Shown here in pieces: positions 18,206 to 27,016 of a stretch of DNA of 64,000 nucleotides. The stretch is from Acinetobacter defluvii (GTDB lineage: Bacteria; Pseudomonadota; Gammaproteobacteria; Pseudomonadales; Moraxellaceae), in contig NZ_CP029397.2 of the NCBI RefSeq assembly GCF_001704615.3, positions 682,001 through 746,000 on the forward strand. Reading direction: 5' to 3'. The notes under the pieces were generated by a model. The model was given only the letters and a program-made list of their open reading frames with translations, was not told the origin of the DNA and searched no databases. Position 1 is the first letter of the stretch. Every line of letters begins with the position of its first letter. The translations under genes were made by a program, and so were the position numbers.

Positions 18206-18596
18206 AGATATTTAGACTCTCAAATAGATTGATTAAATGCCATTCTAGAGTAATTTATGAGGAAAAGTGCAATTCTTGTCAAAGAAATGCAATAAATATT
18301 TTAGACATAAACACCAAGCTTCCGCAGTATAAAATGATATAACCTAAGAGCTTGTTAAATGGAATTTTAAAGTGAGAATACTGGGGAGTATGCACATGTT
18401 TACTTTGTGACATCATGCTTTTTGCTTCATTTTTACTCATGTGGTCAACAAACTTTAATACAATGTCGTGTATAGAAAAATGAGCTTAAGTTATGCAATT
18501 GTTGTGTTTATATGATCAATGCAACTTTCTGTATATCTGTATACAATATACTTAGATGTAAATGAATTTGACTAATATTCAGTTTAGTGAGTCCCC
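18206..18596. other. 391-bp divergent intergenic region
   Basis: Lies between the start of hflX (reverse) and the start of the acyltransferase (forward), so it must hold both promoters. TATA-rich repeats occur around 18530-18555, including GTATAC. I could not assign a convincing -35/-10 pair. No reading frame of note. Confidence 0.5.
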
Positions 18597-19415
18597 ATGC
18601 CTCAACCACAGACAAATGCCACAATACCGTCAAACGCAAAAAAGAAATTAAATCTATTTTCGAAAACGTTTTTATATACTAAAAAGCTGGTCAAAGGTAC
18701 CAGTGTCGTTTCAGAAGGCTTTTATCTGGTTTTCCGACATCAATTGTATAAAGACCCAAATAATTCAAATAACACACGTTATGTGCAGTATTTTTGTCGT
18801 CGTCTTGCTGACGTTTTTAATGTCGATGTACATGTTCATGGGGAAATTCCACGAGAACCCGCATTATGGGTGAGTAACCATATTTCATGGTTAGACATCG
18901 CAGTGTTGGGGTCGGGTGCACGTATTTTCTTTTTAGCAAAAGCAGAAATTGAAAAATGGCCAATTTTAGGAACTTTGGCAAAAGGTGGTGGGACTTTATT
19001 TATTCAACGAGGTTCGGGTGATTCGATTCGTATTCGTGAACAGATTGCTGAGTTTTTAAAGCACGATGTGCCCGTTTTATTTTTTCCTGAAGCCACCACA
19101 ACAGATGGTACCAAAGTTAAAAAAGTCCATGGTCGTATCTTAGGCGCTGCGATTGAAGCCAAAAAACCCGTACAAGCTTGTGTGATTTGCTATGTCAATC
19201 AAGAAGGTAAGCTAGATAGCGTTGTGCCATTTATTGGTGAAACTACGTTTGTGGATCATGTTCAGGCTGTTCTAGAAATGCCGAAAGTTACCGCACATTT
19301 AAAAGCCTTGCCTGCGATTTCTGTTGAAGGACATACAGTGGAATCATTAACCAAACTGGTACAGCAGCAAATGCAAGAAGGCTTAGCTGAATTACACAAA
19401 GAAGTTTTAGGCTGA
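18597..19415 (+). CDS. PlsC-type lysophospholipid acyltransferase
   Basis: A 272-aa protein with the acyltransferase HX4D motif (H95 to D100, 'NHISWLD'). Block II is 'GGGTLFIQRGSGDS' and block III is 'FFPEATTTDGTKV'. These enzymes transfer an acyl chain to lysophosphatidic acid or a related lysolipid at the inner membrane. It lacks the long hydrophobic N-terminus of E. coli PlsC. So it may be a secondary acyltransferase (for example for ornithine or other lipids). The gene converges on a PLD-family gene and shares a terminator with it. Confidence 0.8.
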   Translation: MPQPQTNATIPSNAKKKLNLFSKTFLYTKKLVKGTSVVSEGFYLVFRHQLYKDPNNSNNTRYVQYFCRRLADVFNVDVHVHGEIPREPALWVSNHISWLDIAVLGSGARIFFLAKAEIEKWPILGTLAKGGGTLFIQRGSGDSIRIREQIAEFLKHDVPVLFFPEATTTDGTKVKKVHGRILGAAIEAKKPVQACVICYVNQEGKLDSVVPFIGETTFVDHVQAVLEMPKVTAHLKALPAISVEGHTVESLTKLVQQQMQEGLAELHKEVLG

Positions 19416-19434
19416 TTTTAATTGTTCAGAAATG

Positions 19435-19468
19435 AAAAATCTGATTGAAAAACTCAATCAGATTTTTT
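19435..19468. terminator. Bidirectional terminator
   Basis: Stem formed by 19435-19447 and 19455-19467, with A- and T-runs at both outer ends, between convergent acyltransferase and PLD genes. Confidence 0.8.
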
Positions 19469-19472
19469 GTAT

Positions 19473-21104
19473 TTACATAAAACCTTCGATCGGCAACCAT
19501 GAAATAAATTTTACACCTGCTTTTTGCCACCACTTCATTTTGGGTTCTTTACGAATGGTACGAATTTCAGTCTGAGTAGTCCGAATCCAGTGAATTTTTT
19601 CTTGTGAATTTAATACCAACTTATACGCATATTTGGTCAGATTTTTATCCATTGTAGAGTGTACGGCTTGGGCTAATGGTGGACTATTTAAAATAACGCC
19701 AATTTCCGTATTTAAATTAGCAGAACGTGGGTCAAAGTTAAAAGAACCAATAAAAACTTGTTTGTCATCCAGCGCCATCAGCTTGGCATGTAAACTGGAA
19801 CGACTTAAACCTTTTAAACTAATTTTGGTTTCTTTCGAGAGTTTTTTAATATTCTCATCCAGTTCTTCTTCTGGAATTGCAGGCAAAAACTCATACAATT
19901 CCACACCATTTTTGAGTAGGCTTTCTCGGTACTTGGCATAAAATGCATGCACCAAAGCGACATCGTTGGCTTTAAATGAATTAGTCAAAACGCGTACTTG
20001 CACACCATTTTGTGCCAGTTCGATTAATCGTTTTTCACCCTCTTGTTCGGGTACAAAATATGCTGAAACGATATCCACACTCGTTTCAGGCTTTTCTAAA
20101 TACGTCAGCATTTGAAAGTTGAGGTGTTGTTCTTTTTTAGCTTTGGCTTTAATTTTTTCTGGTGAGTCCTTCACCACTTCAGCTTTGACCCAGTCGAGTT
20201 GGATATGATGATTTAACCAGTTTTCAAAATCATTAGAATGTGAACTTAAATTCATATAATTTTGTGTGGTAATTTCCTGATAATGTTCGGTTAATTGCTC
20301 TTTTAAACTCTCATAACGTAAAGTGTATTTTTGATGACTTACAATATCTCGAACAGGGAATGCGTATTCGTGGTTCCAATATTCATCAAAAGAATGGTTG
20401 ATATCATCGACTGCTTTGCCGACTAACATGACATCAACGTCAGAGAACTGATAGTTCTCGCTGATATTGTAATATTGGTTGCTCATATTACGTCCACCAA
20501 TCAAACTGATTTGTTGGTCTGCCGTAAAAGTTTTATTATGCATACGACGATTGATTCTTTTTAAATCAATCACCATTTCCAACGGGCGAAACGAGCGAAA
20601 ACGATAGGGGTTAAATAGTTTTACATCAATATTGGCATGTTGGTCTAAGGCTAAATAGACAGCTTCCATCTTTTGTGCATTGTTATCATCTATCAATAGA
20701 CGAACTTTGACGCCACGATCCGCTGCTTGGATAATTTTATAGAGTGCCAACGAACCGATTTTGTCATTGTCCCAGATATAATATTGTAAATCCAAAGTTT
20801 TTTCAGCTCGATCAATGAGATGAATACGTGCCGCAATCGCATCAAAAGGATCGTATAATACGTGAAAGCCAGTTAAATCTGGATTTTGTGCTTTTAAAGG
20901 CGTAATAATTTTAGCCAAAGAGGTTTGTTCTGTGTTGATATCTTTGGCATATACAGGTGTCGTGGGCTGTGGCTTAGGTAAAGTATTACAGGCAGGTAAA
21001 CCGAATACGATCACGGTGCAGAGAAACAAGTTTTTTGTATTAAAAACCTTGTGTTTGTTATGTGATTGGTGATGTTGTCGTATCGTATTGATGGTTTGCG
21101 TCAT
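19473..21104 (-). CDS. PLD-family lipoprotein, cardiolipin-synthase-like
   Basis: A 543-aa protein with two complete HKD motifs (H189/K191/D196 and H439/K441/D446), each followed by the GG.N or GSFN strand, as in ClsC-type cardiolipin synthases. The N-terminus has a hydrophobic stretch ending in a lipobox-like 'LPAC' (Cys39), so it is probably a lipoprotein rather than a membrane-spanning enzyme. Likely role: phosphatidyl transfer between phospholipids at a membrane surface facing the periplasm. It is distinct from the PLD-like protein at 1076-2539, whose second motif is altered. Confidence 0.8.
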   Translation of the reverse strand: MTQTINTIRQHHQSHNKHKVFNTKNLFLCTVIVFGLPACNTLPKPQPTTPVYAKDINTEQTSLAKIITPLKAQNPDLTGFHVLYDPFDAIAARIHLIDRAEKTLDLQYYIWDNDKIGSLALYKIIQAADRGVKVRLLIDDNNAQKMEAVYLALDQHANIDVKLFNPYRFRSFRPLEMVIDLKRINRRMHNKTFTADQQISLIGGRNMSNQYYNISENYQFSDVDVMLVGKAVDDINHSFDEYWNHEYAFPVRDIVSHQKYTLRYESLKEQLTEHYQEITTQNYMNLSSHSNDFENWLNHHIQLDWVKAEVVKDSPEKIKAKAKKEQHLNFQMLTYLEKPETSVDIVSAYFVPEQEGEKRLIELAQNGVQVRVLTNSFKANDVALVHAFYAKYRESLLKNGVELYEFLPAIPEEELDENIKKLSKETKISLKGLSRSSLHAKLMALDDKQVFIGSFNFDPRSANLNTEIGVILNSPPLAQAVHSTMDKNLTKYAYKLVLNSQEKIHWIRTTQTEIRTIRKEPKMKWWQKAGVKFISWLPIEGFM

Positions 21105-21201
21105 AATTTAATCTAAGAATTTACAGAGCTAGAGTATAATTGCCAAATTTCAAAAGATAAATAAAGTTAATCGGCGCTAGTCGCCTTTTTCGAGATTTCG
21201 T

Positions 21202-22212
21202 ATGTGGATGACAAATTCAATTATTTTTTACTTTTTTGTGTGCTTTGCCTTTGTTGCACTTTGGGGGATTGCACAAGCTTGGATTAGTCAATCGCGTACT
21301 GAAACCATTCATCCATTGAAGTCTTTTGTCCATTTGTTGGTATTCTACCTGTCTTATTTATTATTTCCGTTGTTCTTTTTTAGTTTATATGCGGGTTGGG
21401 TCGAATATTTTTCATTACATGAAAGTGTTTTTATTTTCTTATTGTCGTGTTTATTGATCTATGCTCGTTTTATTGAGCCACATTTGGTACGGGTAGATAC
21501 GCATCAGTATAAATTGAGTGCTGAGCAAGCATTTAAAAAGCCATTCAAAGTCGCTTTAATCGCTGATTTACATATTGGATTATTTTCAGGGCATGAACGT
21601 CAGTTAAAAATCATCGTGAAGAAAATTAATGCACAAAAGCCTGATATTGTGGTCGTAGCAGGTGATTGGACGTATGAACCTGAAAATAAATTGGCTGAAG
21701 AATTGGCTATGCTGAAAGATATAGAAGCACCGATTTATTCAGTCAACGGCAATCATGATGAGCAATATCCAGGTCCTCCGATTCAAGACTTATTGGCACA
21801 TGCTTTAAAGGTGAATAATGTTATCGACATCGAAGGGCAAATGCTTGAGTTTGAGGATTTCCGTTTAATTGGTGTTGGAGATCTGTGGGCAGGTAAAACG
21901 GATATGCGCAGCATGCCATTATTACCACAAGATAAACCTTGGCTGATTTTGTCGCACAACCCTGATACGGTTGATATGGTGCCTAAATTGGCATCTCGTC
22001 CCCTGATGTTGGCAGGGCATACCCATGGTGGGCAAGTCGAGTTGCCTTGGGTAACCAATTATGTCATGAAAAAAGTGTCTATTCTTGGGCATAAACGTGG
22101 TCTGTATCAGCATGAAAATGCCGATGTTTTTGTCAGTGTGGGTACAGGTATGGTGGGTGTACCCTTTCGTTTTAGAGTGCCGCCAACCATTGATATTATT
22201 GAGTTGAGTTGA
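21202..22212 (+). CDS. Membrane-anchored metallophosphoesterase (YaeI-like)
   Basis: A 336-aa protein with about three N-terminal hydrophobic segments (1-95). A calcineurin-like phosphoesterase domain follows: 'ADLHIG' (D.H), 'AGDWTYEP' (GD), 'NGNHDEQ' (GNHD), 'LSHNPD' and 'AGHTHGGQ' (GHTH). All metal ligands are present. The relatives YaeI and YpbG are phosphodiesterases associated with the membrane; the substrate here is not known. The start may be the ATG at 21202 or 21208. Confidence 0.82.
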   Translation: MWMTNSIIFYFFVCFAFVALWGIAQAWISQSRTETIHPLKSFVHLLVFYLSYLLFPLFFFSLYAGWVEYFSLHESVFIFLLSCLLIYARFIEPHLVRVDTHQYKLSAEQAFKKPFKVALIADLHIGLFSGHERQLKIIVKKINAQKPDIVVVAGDWTYEPENKLAEELAMLKDIEAPIYSVNGNHDEQYPGPPIQDLLAHALKVNNVIDIEGQMLEFEDFRLIGVGDLWAGKTDMRSMPLLPQDKPWLILSHNPDTVDMVPKLASRPLMLAGHTHGGQVELPWVTNYVMKKVSILGHKRGLYQHENADVFVSVGTGMVGVPFRFRVPPTIDIIELS

Positions 22213-22444
22213 TATTAAAATGTTAGAGCTTAAGGCTCTGATAAGGATGATCTTCTGAACTTTTTGCTACCAAATATGGCTATTTTGCAAATAGCAAAGA
22301 AAAGCAGCAACAACGCTGAAGTTAGGATCTTGAGTCTAGATCTAGATGGATTGTTGAAAAGGAAATACAGTATTTTTATACAAGATCGTGAAATTCGATA
22401 TTTTTTATGACTGTCTATTTGACTTAAAAATATTCAAAGTAAAT

Positions 22445-22473
22445 AAAAAGCCTGCAAATTTTGCAGGCTTTTT
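22445..22473. terminator. Bidirectional terminator
   Basis: A near-perfect inverted repeat of AAAAAGCCTGCAAA and its complement with a minimal loop, flanked by A- and T-runs, just beyond the MFS gene stop. Confidence 0.85.
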
Positions 22474-22489
22474 ATTTGTAATCACACCA

Positions 22490-23803
22490 TTAAATCTGAT
22501 TATTTACATCATCATTTTTGGTTTCACGAATGGCTAAAAACGCAAGTAGTGAAAGAATAGAGGCAGCAGTTAAATAATAACCCACCGCATATAAACCATA
22601 AGTGGTTGCCAGTTTAGTGGCAATCAAAGGTGCAAAAGATGCCCCAAAAATACCAGCAAGGTTAAAAGTCAAAGCTGAACCCGTATAGCGTACAGAGGTG
22701 GGGAAGATTTCTGACAGTACTGTACCGATTGGACCATAAGTTAAGCCCATAATCGCAAGACCTGTACATAGAAATAGGAATACGACAAAGGTATTTCCAG
22801 ACTCCAACATACTCGAGAAAACCAAACCGAATAATGCTGAAACGATACACACCCCAACAGATGTGGCTTTGCGTCCAAATTTCTCAGCTAAAATCGCAGA
22901 AAGAGGAATGAATGCTGCAAAACAAAGCGTTGCCAATAATTGAAGTTCTAAGAACTCAGAACGAGAATAACCAAGTTTTGTCGTTCCCCAGTTTAAGGCA
23001 AAGACAGTGGTTAAATAGAATACCACAAAAGTACAAATCGCTGCGATTGTTCCTAAAATCAGCATTCCCCAATGTTTAGTCAGCACTTCTTTAAAGGGGA
23101 TATTTACTTCTTTTTGTTTATTTAACACTTTTTGGAAGGCAGGGGTTTCATGAAGTTTTAAACGGATCCAGAGACCGACAATGACCAAGGCAGCACTGGC
23201 AATAAAGGGAATACGCCAGCCCCATTGCATAAAGTCCGCTTCAGACATGAATGCACTAAGAGTTAAGAATGAACCCGTAGCTAAAATAAAACCAATTGGT
23301 GCACCTAGTTGAGGGAACATACCATACCAAGCACGTTTGCCTTCAGGTGCATTTTCGGTCGCCAATAGCACTGCACCAGACCATTCACCACCCAACCCAA
23401 GCCCTTGGCCTAAACGACAAAGTGCCAGTAATAATGGGGCGATGATGCCAATTTGATGATAAGTCGGTAACAAACCGATACATACTGTCGATATTCCCAT
23501 GGTTAGCAGTGCTGCAACCAATGTGGCTTTACGACCGATACGATCACCTAAATGTCCAAATAAAGCAGCACCAATTGGGCGAGCGATAAAGGCAATGGCG
23601 AAAGTCGCTAAAGATTGAATCGTAGCAGTAGTTGGATCTGTGCTTGCAGGAAAGAACAAATGCGGAAAAATGATGACTGCTGCGGTTGCATAAATATAAA
23701 AGTCAAAAAACTCAATGGTTGTGCCTACAAGGCTTGCAAAAAGGACACGCGTTTTTGAATTCGGCTGAACTTGGTCAGTCGCAGTGATATTAGATGACGC
23801 CAT
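22490..23803 (-). CDS. MFS transporter, metabolite:H+ symporter (MHS) type
   Basis: A 437-aa, 12-segment transporter. The MHS signature includes 'LVGTTIEFFDFYIYATAA' at the start and 'GHLGDRIGRK' in loop 2-3. 'LGLGGEWSGAVLLATENAPEGKR' follows loop 4-5, and 'EKFGRK' lies in loop 8-9. The family includes ProP, ShiA and KgtP, proton symporters for osmolytes and organic acids. The substrate cannot be deduced, and no catabolic neighbour hints at one. Confidence 0.85.
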   Translation of the reverse strand: MASSNITATDQVQPNSKTRVLFASLVGTTIEFFDFYIYATAAVIIFPHLFFPASTDPTTATIQSLATFAIAFIARPIGAALFGHLGDRIGRKATLVAALLTMGISTVCIGLLPTYHQIGIIAPLLLALCRLGQGLGLGGEWSGAVLLATENAPEGKRAWYGMFPQLGAPIGFILATGSFLTLSAFMSEADFMQWGWRIPFIASAALVIVGLWIRLKLHETPAFQKVLNKQKEVNIPFKEVLTKHWGMLILGTIAAICTFVVFYLTTVFALNWGTTKLGYSRSEFLELQLLATLCFAAFIPLSAILAEKFGRKATSVGVCIVSALFGLVFSSMLESGNTFVVFLFLCTGLAIMGLTYGPIGTVLSEIFPTSVRYTGSALTFNLAGIFGASFAPLIATKLATTYGLYAVGYYLTAASILSLLAFLAIRETKNDDVNNQI

Positions 23804-23943
23804 GGTAGACCTTACACTTTTAAAAGTAAAAAATTAATTTTCTAAAGCGTAATCTTTTTAAAAAAGGCGTAATTTCTTAAAAAAACAACGAGATAAATCC
23901 ACACCAACTCGATCAGGGTCGCTGATATATGCGTAAGTGAAGA

Positions 23944-24585
23944 TTAGATAACGTAGAGATAGATTGCGAAGAATTGTAATCCCGCACCCATCAACACAAA
24001 GATGTGCCAAATAGCATGGGTATATCTTACTCTTTTTAAGGCATAAAACAATGCACCAATGGTGTAAGCAAGCCCACCTGCGACCAATAATTTGATGGCA
24101 CCGCTACTTAAAAACCGTTGCATATCGTCCATGACCAATACAGCAAGCCATCCCATAACCAAGTATGCAATGAGCGAAATTTTTTGAAAGCGATGAATGA
24201 AAACTAACTTGAATAATGTACCAATAGCAGCAATTACCCAGAGTGCAATTAATAAATAATGTGCTTTTGCTGTAGGAATTGCGATACCTAAAAACGGTGT
24301 ATATGTCCCTGCAATCAAATAATAAATAGCGGTATGATCTAATTTTTTATACCAATGGCGTTTTTTCTCATCGACAGAAAAATGATAAATTGCAGAACTT
24401 GAAAATAACAACACCATGCTTAAACCATAAACCACTAAACCAAAAAATTGCCAAGTAGGTAAATAGCTACCCTTGATTAGCATAAAAATCATAGCAATTG
24501 CAGCACAAACAGCACCGATCGCATGACTAATCGCATTTATACGTTCTTCTTGGGGGGCATAAACGTGAATAATATTTGAGGTCAT
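23944..24585 (-). CDS. HlyIII/PAQR-family membrane protein
   Basis: I use the ATG at 24585, giving a 213-aa protein. Starts further up would overlap the divergent methyltransferase gene and add a Cys-rich, non-conserved leader. It has seven hydrophobic segments. The conserved histidine motifs of the hemolysin III family are present: 'ISHAIGA', 'SAIYHFS', 'KLDHTAIYYLIAGTYTPF' and 'HAIWHIFV'. The His/Asp/Ser residues are proposed to bind metal in this superfamily. The 'hemolysin' name is historical; the physiological role is uncertain. Confidence 0.85.
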   Translation of the reverse strand: MTSNIIHVYAPQEERINAISHAIGAVCAAIAMIFMLIKGSYLPTWQFFGLVVYGLSMVLLFSSSAIYHFSVDEKKRHWYKKLDHTAIYYLIAGTYTPFLGIAIPTAKAHYLLIALWVIAAIGTLFKLVFIHRFQKISLIAYLVMGWLAVLVMDDMQRFLSSGAIKLLVAGGLAYTIGALFYALKRVRYTHAIWHIFVLMGAGLQFFAIYLYVI

Positions 24586-24685
24586 GATTGTAATTTTCTT
24601 AAAAATACATTTGTATAGTAATAGAGTTTTACCTTTAAAGTAAGAACATTTAAAATAGTAACTTGTATCAATATGAGTTTGCACT

Positions 24686-25900
24686 ATGTCACAGTTGGCT
24701 TCGATGTCCGAGCAAGAACAACAATTTATCAATGCTGTACAGCAAGCCATTGAAACACAAGCTTTTGAACGATTGATACTCAGTCAATATAAAGGAGCAT
24801 TAGAACATTTAGAAAAAATGACTTTTCGTATTATTTCACTACAAAATCAAGAGATGATGAGTTGTCTATATCGTTATAAAACCCAAGATGTCACCAAAAA
24901 CTATCCAATCAATGAAAGTTTAACTGTTATTCAGCAATATTTTGTCCAATGTAAACAAGCTAATTTATTTACGAATACACAAGAAATTCAACTGAAAAAA
25001 AATAAAAAGAAAGCCTTACTCAGCTATAGCAAAGCAGCACCGAAAAAATCCAATGTGAATGAACAACATGACCGAGCGAAACAGCGTTATGTTGAGCAAG
25101 AGAGTTATTTTTTACAGCCGTTGGGCATTACCGATGCCAAAGCGCAAATCATTCCAAGCATGGCAAGAAAATGGAAACAGATTAATAAATTTGTGGAAAT
25201 ATTTTCAGGTGCTTTAGAGAAAATTGAACAATCAGAACCTGCTTTACATGTGGTGGATTTTGGTTCAGGTAAAGGTTATTTAACTTTTGCACTATATGAT
25301 TATTTGCTGAAAAATCAAATAACACCTTATGTCACTGGGGTTGAGCTAAATCCTAAAATGGTTGAGTTTTGCCAAAACGTAGCTACAGCATCAGCCTTTA
25401 AGCATTTGGAGTTTTTCCAAGGCGATGTGCGCACCTATGCGCCTGAAAAATTGGATGTGATGATCGCACTACATGCCTGTGATGTCGCAACAGATTTTGC
25501 GATTCATACAGGAATTCGTTTAAATGCACAGATGATCATGTGTGCACCCTGTTGTCATAAAGAATTACGTCCGCAGTTAAAAAGTCCAACAGTACTTGCA
25601 CCAATGTTGCAGTTTGGTATTCATGCAGGGCAGCAAGCGGAAATGCTCACAGATACCATTCGGGCATTACTCTTAAATGCTTATGGCTATGACACCAAAG
25701 TTTTTGAATTTGTGGCTTTGGAACATACCAGTAAAAATAAAATGATTTTGGCGACCAAACGAAAGAACTTTACTAGACCTGATGAGCAAGTTTTGGCACA
25801 AATTGCAGAGTTGAAAAAAATGTATGGCATTCAAAAACACTCATTAGAACTGTTGTTGAATGATCAATGGGACCTGCAAGGTATAGGTTGTAAATGTTAA
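24686..25900 (+). CDS. SAM-dependent methyltransferase (Methyltransf_32 type)
   Basis: A 404-aa protein with a helical N-terminal region and a Rossmann methyltransferase core. Motif I is 'VVDFGSGKGYLTFALYDYL' near residue 190. An acidic strand ending 'GVELNPKMVEFC' and 'IALHACDVATDF' follow. The 'CAPCCHKELRPQL' block is typical of the family that includes rRNA/tRNA-associated enzymes of unknown target. It is followed by a GNAT gene whose start lies 20 bp after its stop, so the two are probably co-transcribed. Confidence 0.8.
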   Translation: MSQLASMSEQEQQFINAVQQAIETQAFERLILSQYKGALEHLEKMTFRIISLQNQEMMSCLYRYKTQDVTKNYPINESLTVIQQYFVQCKQANLFTNTQEIQLKKNKKKALLSYSKAAPKKSNVNEQHDRAKQRYVEQESYFLQPLGITDAKAQIIPSMARKWKQINKFVEIFSGALEKIEQSEPALHVVDFGSGKGYLTFALYDYLLKNQITPYVTGVELNPKMVEFCQNVATASAFKHLEFFQGDVRTYAPEKLDVMIALHACDVATDFAIHTGIRLNAQMIMCAPCCHKELRPQLKSPTVLAPMLQFGIHAGQQAEMLTDTIRALLLNAYGYDTKVFEFVALEHTSKNKMILATKRKNFTRPDEQVLAQIAELKKMYGIQKHSLELLLNDQWDLQGIGCKC

Positions 25901-25920
25901 TTAATCATGAAAGAGATATT

Positions 25921-26343
25921 ATGCCAGATTATGCAATTCATAACGGTTCTTGGGATGATCTAGCAATAGATGCTAAAAAAGTGCGTACAGTGGTATTTAT
26001 CCAAGAACAAAATATTGCTGAAAATGACGAATGGGATGCAGAAGATGAAAAATGTTTGCATTTCGTGATGTACGATAAAAATCAAGCCATTTCCACAGCA
26101 CGCTTACTGGAAAATAACAGTATTGGGCGCGTTGCTGTGCTAAAAAATTATCGAGGACAGGGCATTGGACAGCAATTGATGCAACATATTATTGCGGTTG
26201 CAGTGACGGAACAGAGAGATTTTTTAAAGTTATCGGCACAAGTTTATGCGATTGGATTTTATGAAAATTTGGGATTTAAACTGAGAGGAGATCCATACTT
26301 AGATTGTGGTATTCCACATGTTGATATGTATATGAACATTTAA
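25921..26343 (+). CDS. GNAT family N-acetyltransferase (ElaA/YjcF-like)
   Basis: A 140-aa protein from the ATG at 25921, behind a GAAAGAGA ribosome-binding site. The acetyl-CoA loop reads 'VLKNYRGQGIGQQLM' (R/QxxGxG/A). The terminal 'LSAQVYAIGFYENLGFKLRGDPYLDCGIPHVDMY' is typical of the YjcF/ElaA branch. The acceptor is unknown. It sits directly behind the methyltransferase gene. Confidence 0.8.
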   Translation: MPDYAIHNGSWDDLAIDAKKVRTVVFIQEQNIAENDEWDAEDEKCLHFVMYDKNQAISTARLLENNSIGRVAVLKNYRGQGIGQQLMQHIIAVAVTEQRDFLKLSAQVYAIGFYENLGFKLRGDPYLDCGIPHVDMYMNI

Positions 26344-26462
26344 GCAAAATAATTTTTTTGTAATGAGTAAGTAAAGTTACAACTTTATTATTTCTAAATA
26401 TGCAGATGCTAATTTACATCATTTTTCAGAATTTATGGCGATCTTGACTAAAATGATATAAG

Positions 26463-26506
26463 AGGTTTTATCACAAGCAATAGACAATAAAGAAGTGATA
26501 AAACCT
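26463..26506. repeat. 12-bp perfect inverted repeat with 20-nt loop
   Basis: AGGTTTTATCAC at 26463-26474 and its exact complement at 26495-26506, between the GNAT gene and a convergent small membrane-protein gene. There is no external T-run on either strand. It may be a poor bidirectional terminator or a protein site. Confidence 0.5.
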
Positions 26507-26516
26507 AATATTGATT

Positions 26517-26834
26517 TTAATGAGCGCTGTGTTCTGAGTGAGTTTCAGTTGCAGCCTGCTGCATATTTTTCATACCTGTATCAGCAGCTTGAGATTCTGT
26601 AGTTGCTAAACGTTGTTTTTCTGCTTCTGCCAAAGCTTCTTTTGACATTACAGGTGAGTTTTTAAAAGAAGTTTGATTGGTTTCTTGCTGCTTACTTGGC
26701 ATATAGTCAGGTTCATTTTCGATTGCTAAATAAAAAATAACCAAAAAAAGAACACTTAAAACTGCTGCAACTAAAAGACCTTTCCAACCTTTCTTTTCAT
26801 CAGCGACTTTTTGAGACTCAATAGCATTTGACAT
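26517..26834 (-). CDS. Small single-span membrane protein, hypothetical
   Basis: A 105-aa product from the ATG at 26834; the 17 in-frame residues upstream look non-coding. A short charged N-terminus is followed by one hydrophobic segment (about 20-38). A low-complexity periplasmic tail rich in Gln, Ala, Glu and Thr ends in 'SEHSAH'. This looks like a membrane-tethered flexible protein; I do not recognise a family. Confidence 0.6.
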   Translation of the reverse strand: MSNAIESQKVADEKKGWKGLLVAAVLSVLFLVIFYLAIENEPDYMPSKQQETNQTSFKNSPVMSKEALAEAEKQRLATTESQAADTGMKNMQQAATETHSEHSAH

Positions 26835-26969
26835 GGGAGTATTCCAAATTGAGAAAATGAGAATCCGTGTAATGTTATAACACAAAAAATGATGATCTCC
26901 GATTTTTTCAAAGAAAAGTCTTAATAAAATGATGGTTGTTTACACGAAAAATGAATACCTAGATAAAAG

Positions 26970-26993
26970 AAAAGAGGCTTATTTGCCTCTTTT
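26970..26993 (-). terminator. Terminator of the beta-oxidation operon
   Basis: A 9-bp stem (26970-26978 with 26985-26993) with T-rich sequence on the reverse strand, 23 bp after the fadB-like stop. Confidence 0.7.
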
Positions 26994-27016
26994 CATTCAC
27001 CCAACAGATTTAAAAA

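Noticed and set aside
21174..21190. GGCG-CTAGT-CGCC hairpin followed by T5 just before the metallophosphoesterase gene
   Set aside because: The stem is only 4 bp and it lies directly in the leader of a gene with no gene ending upstream on that strand; probably chance.
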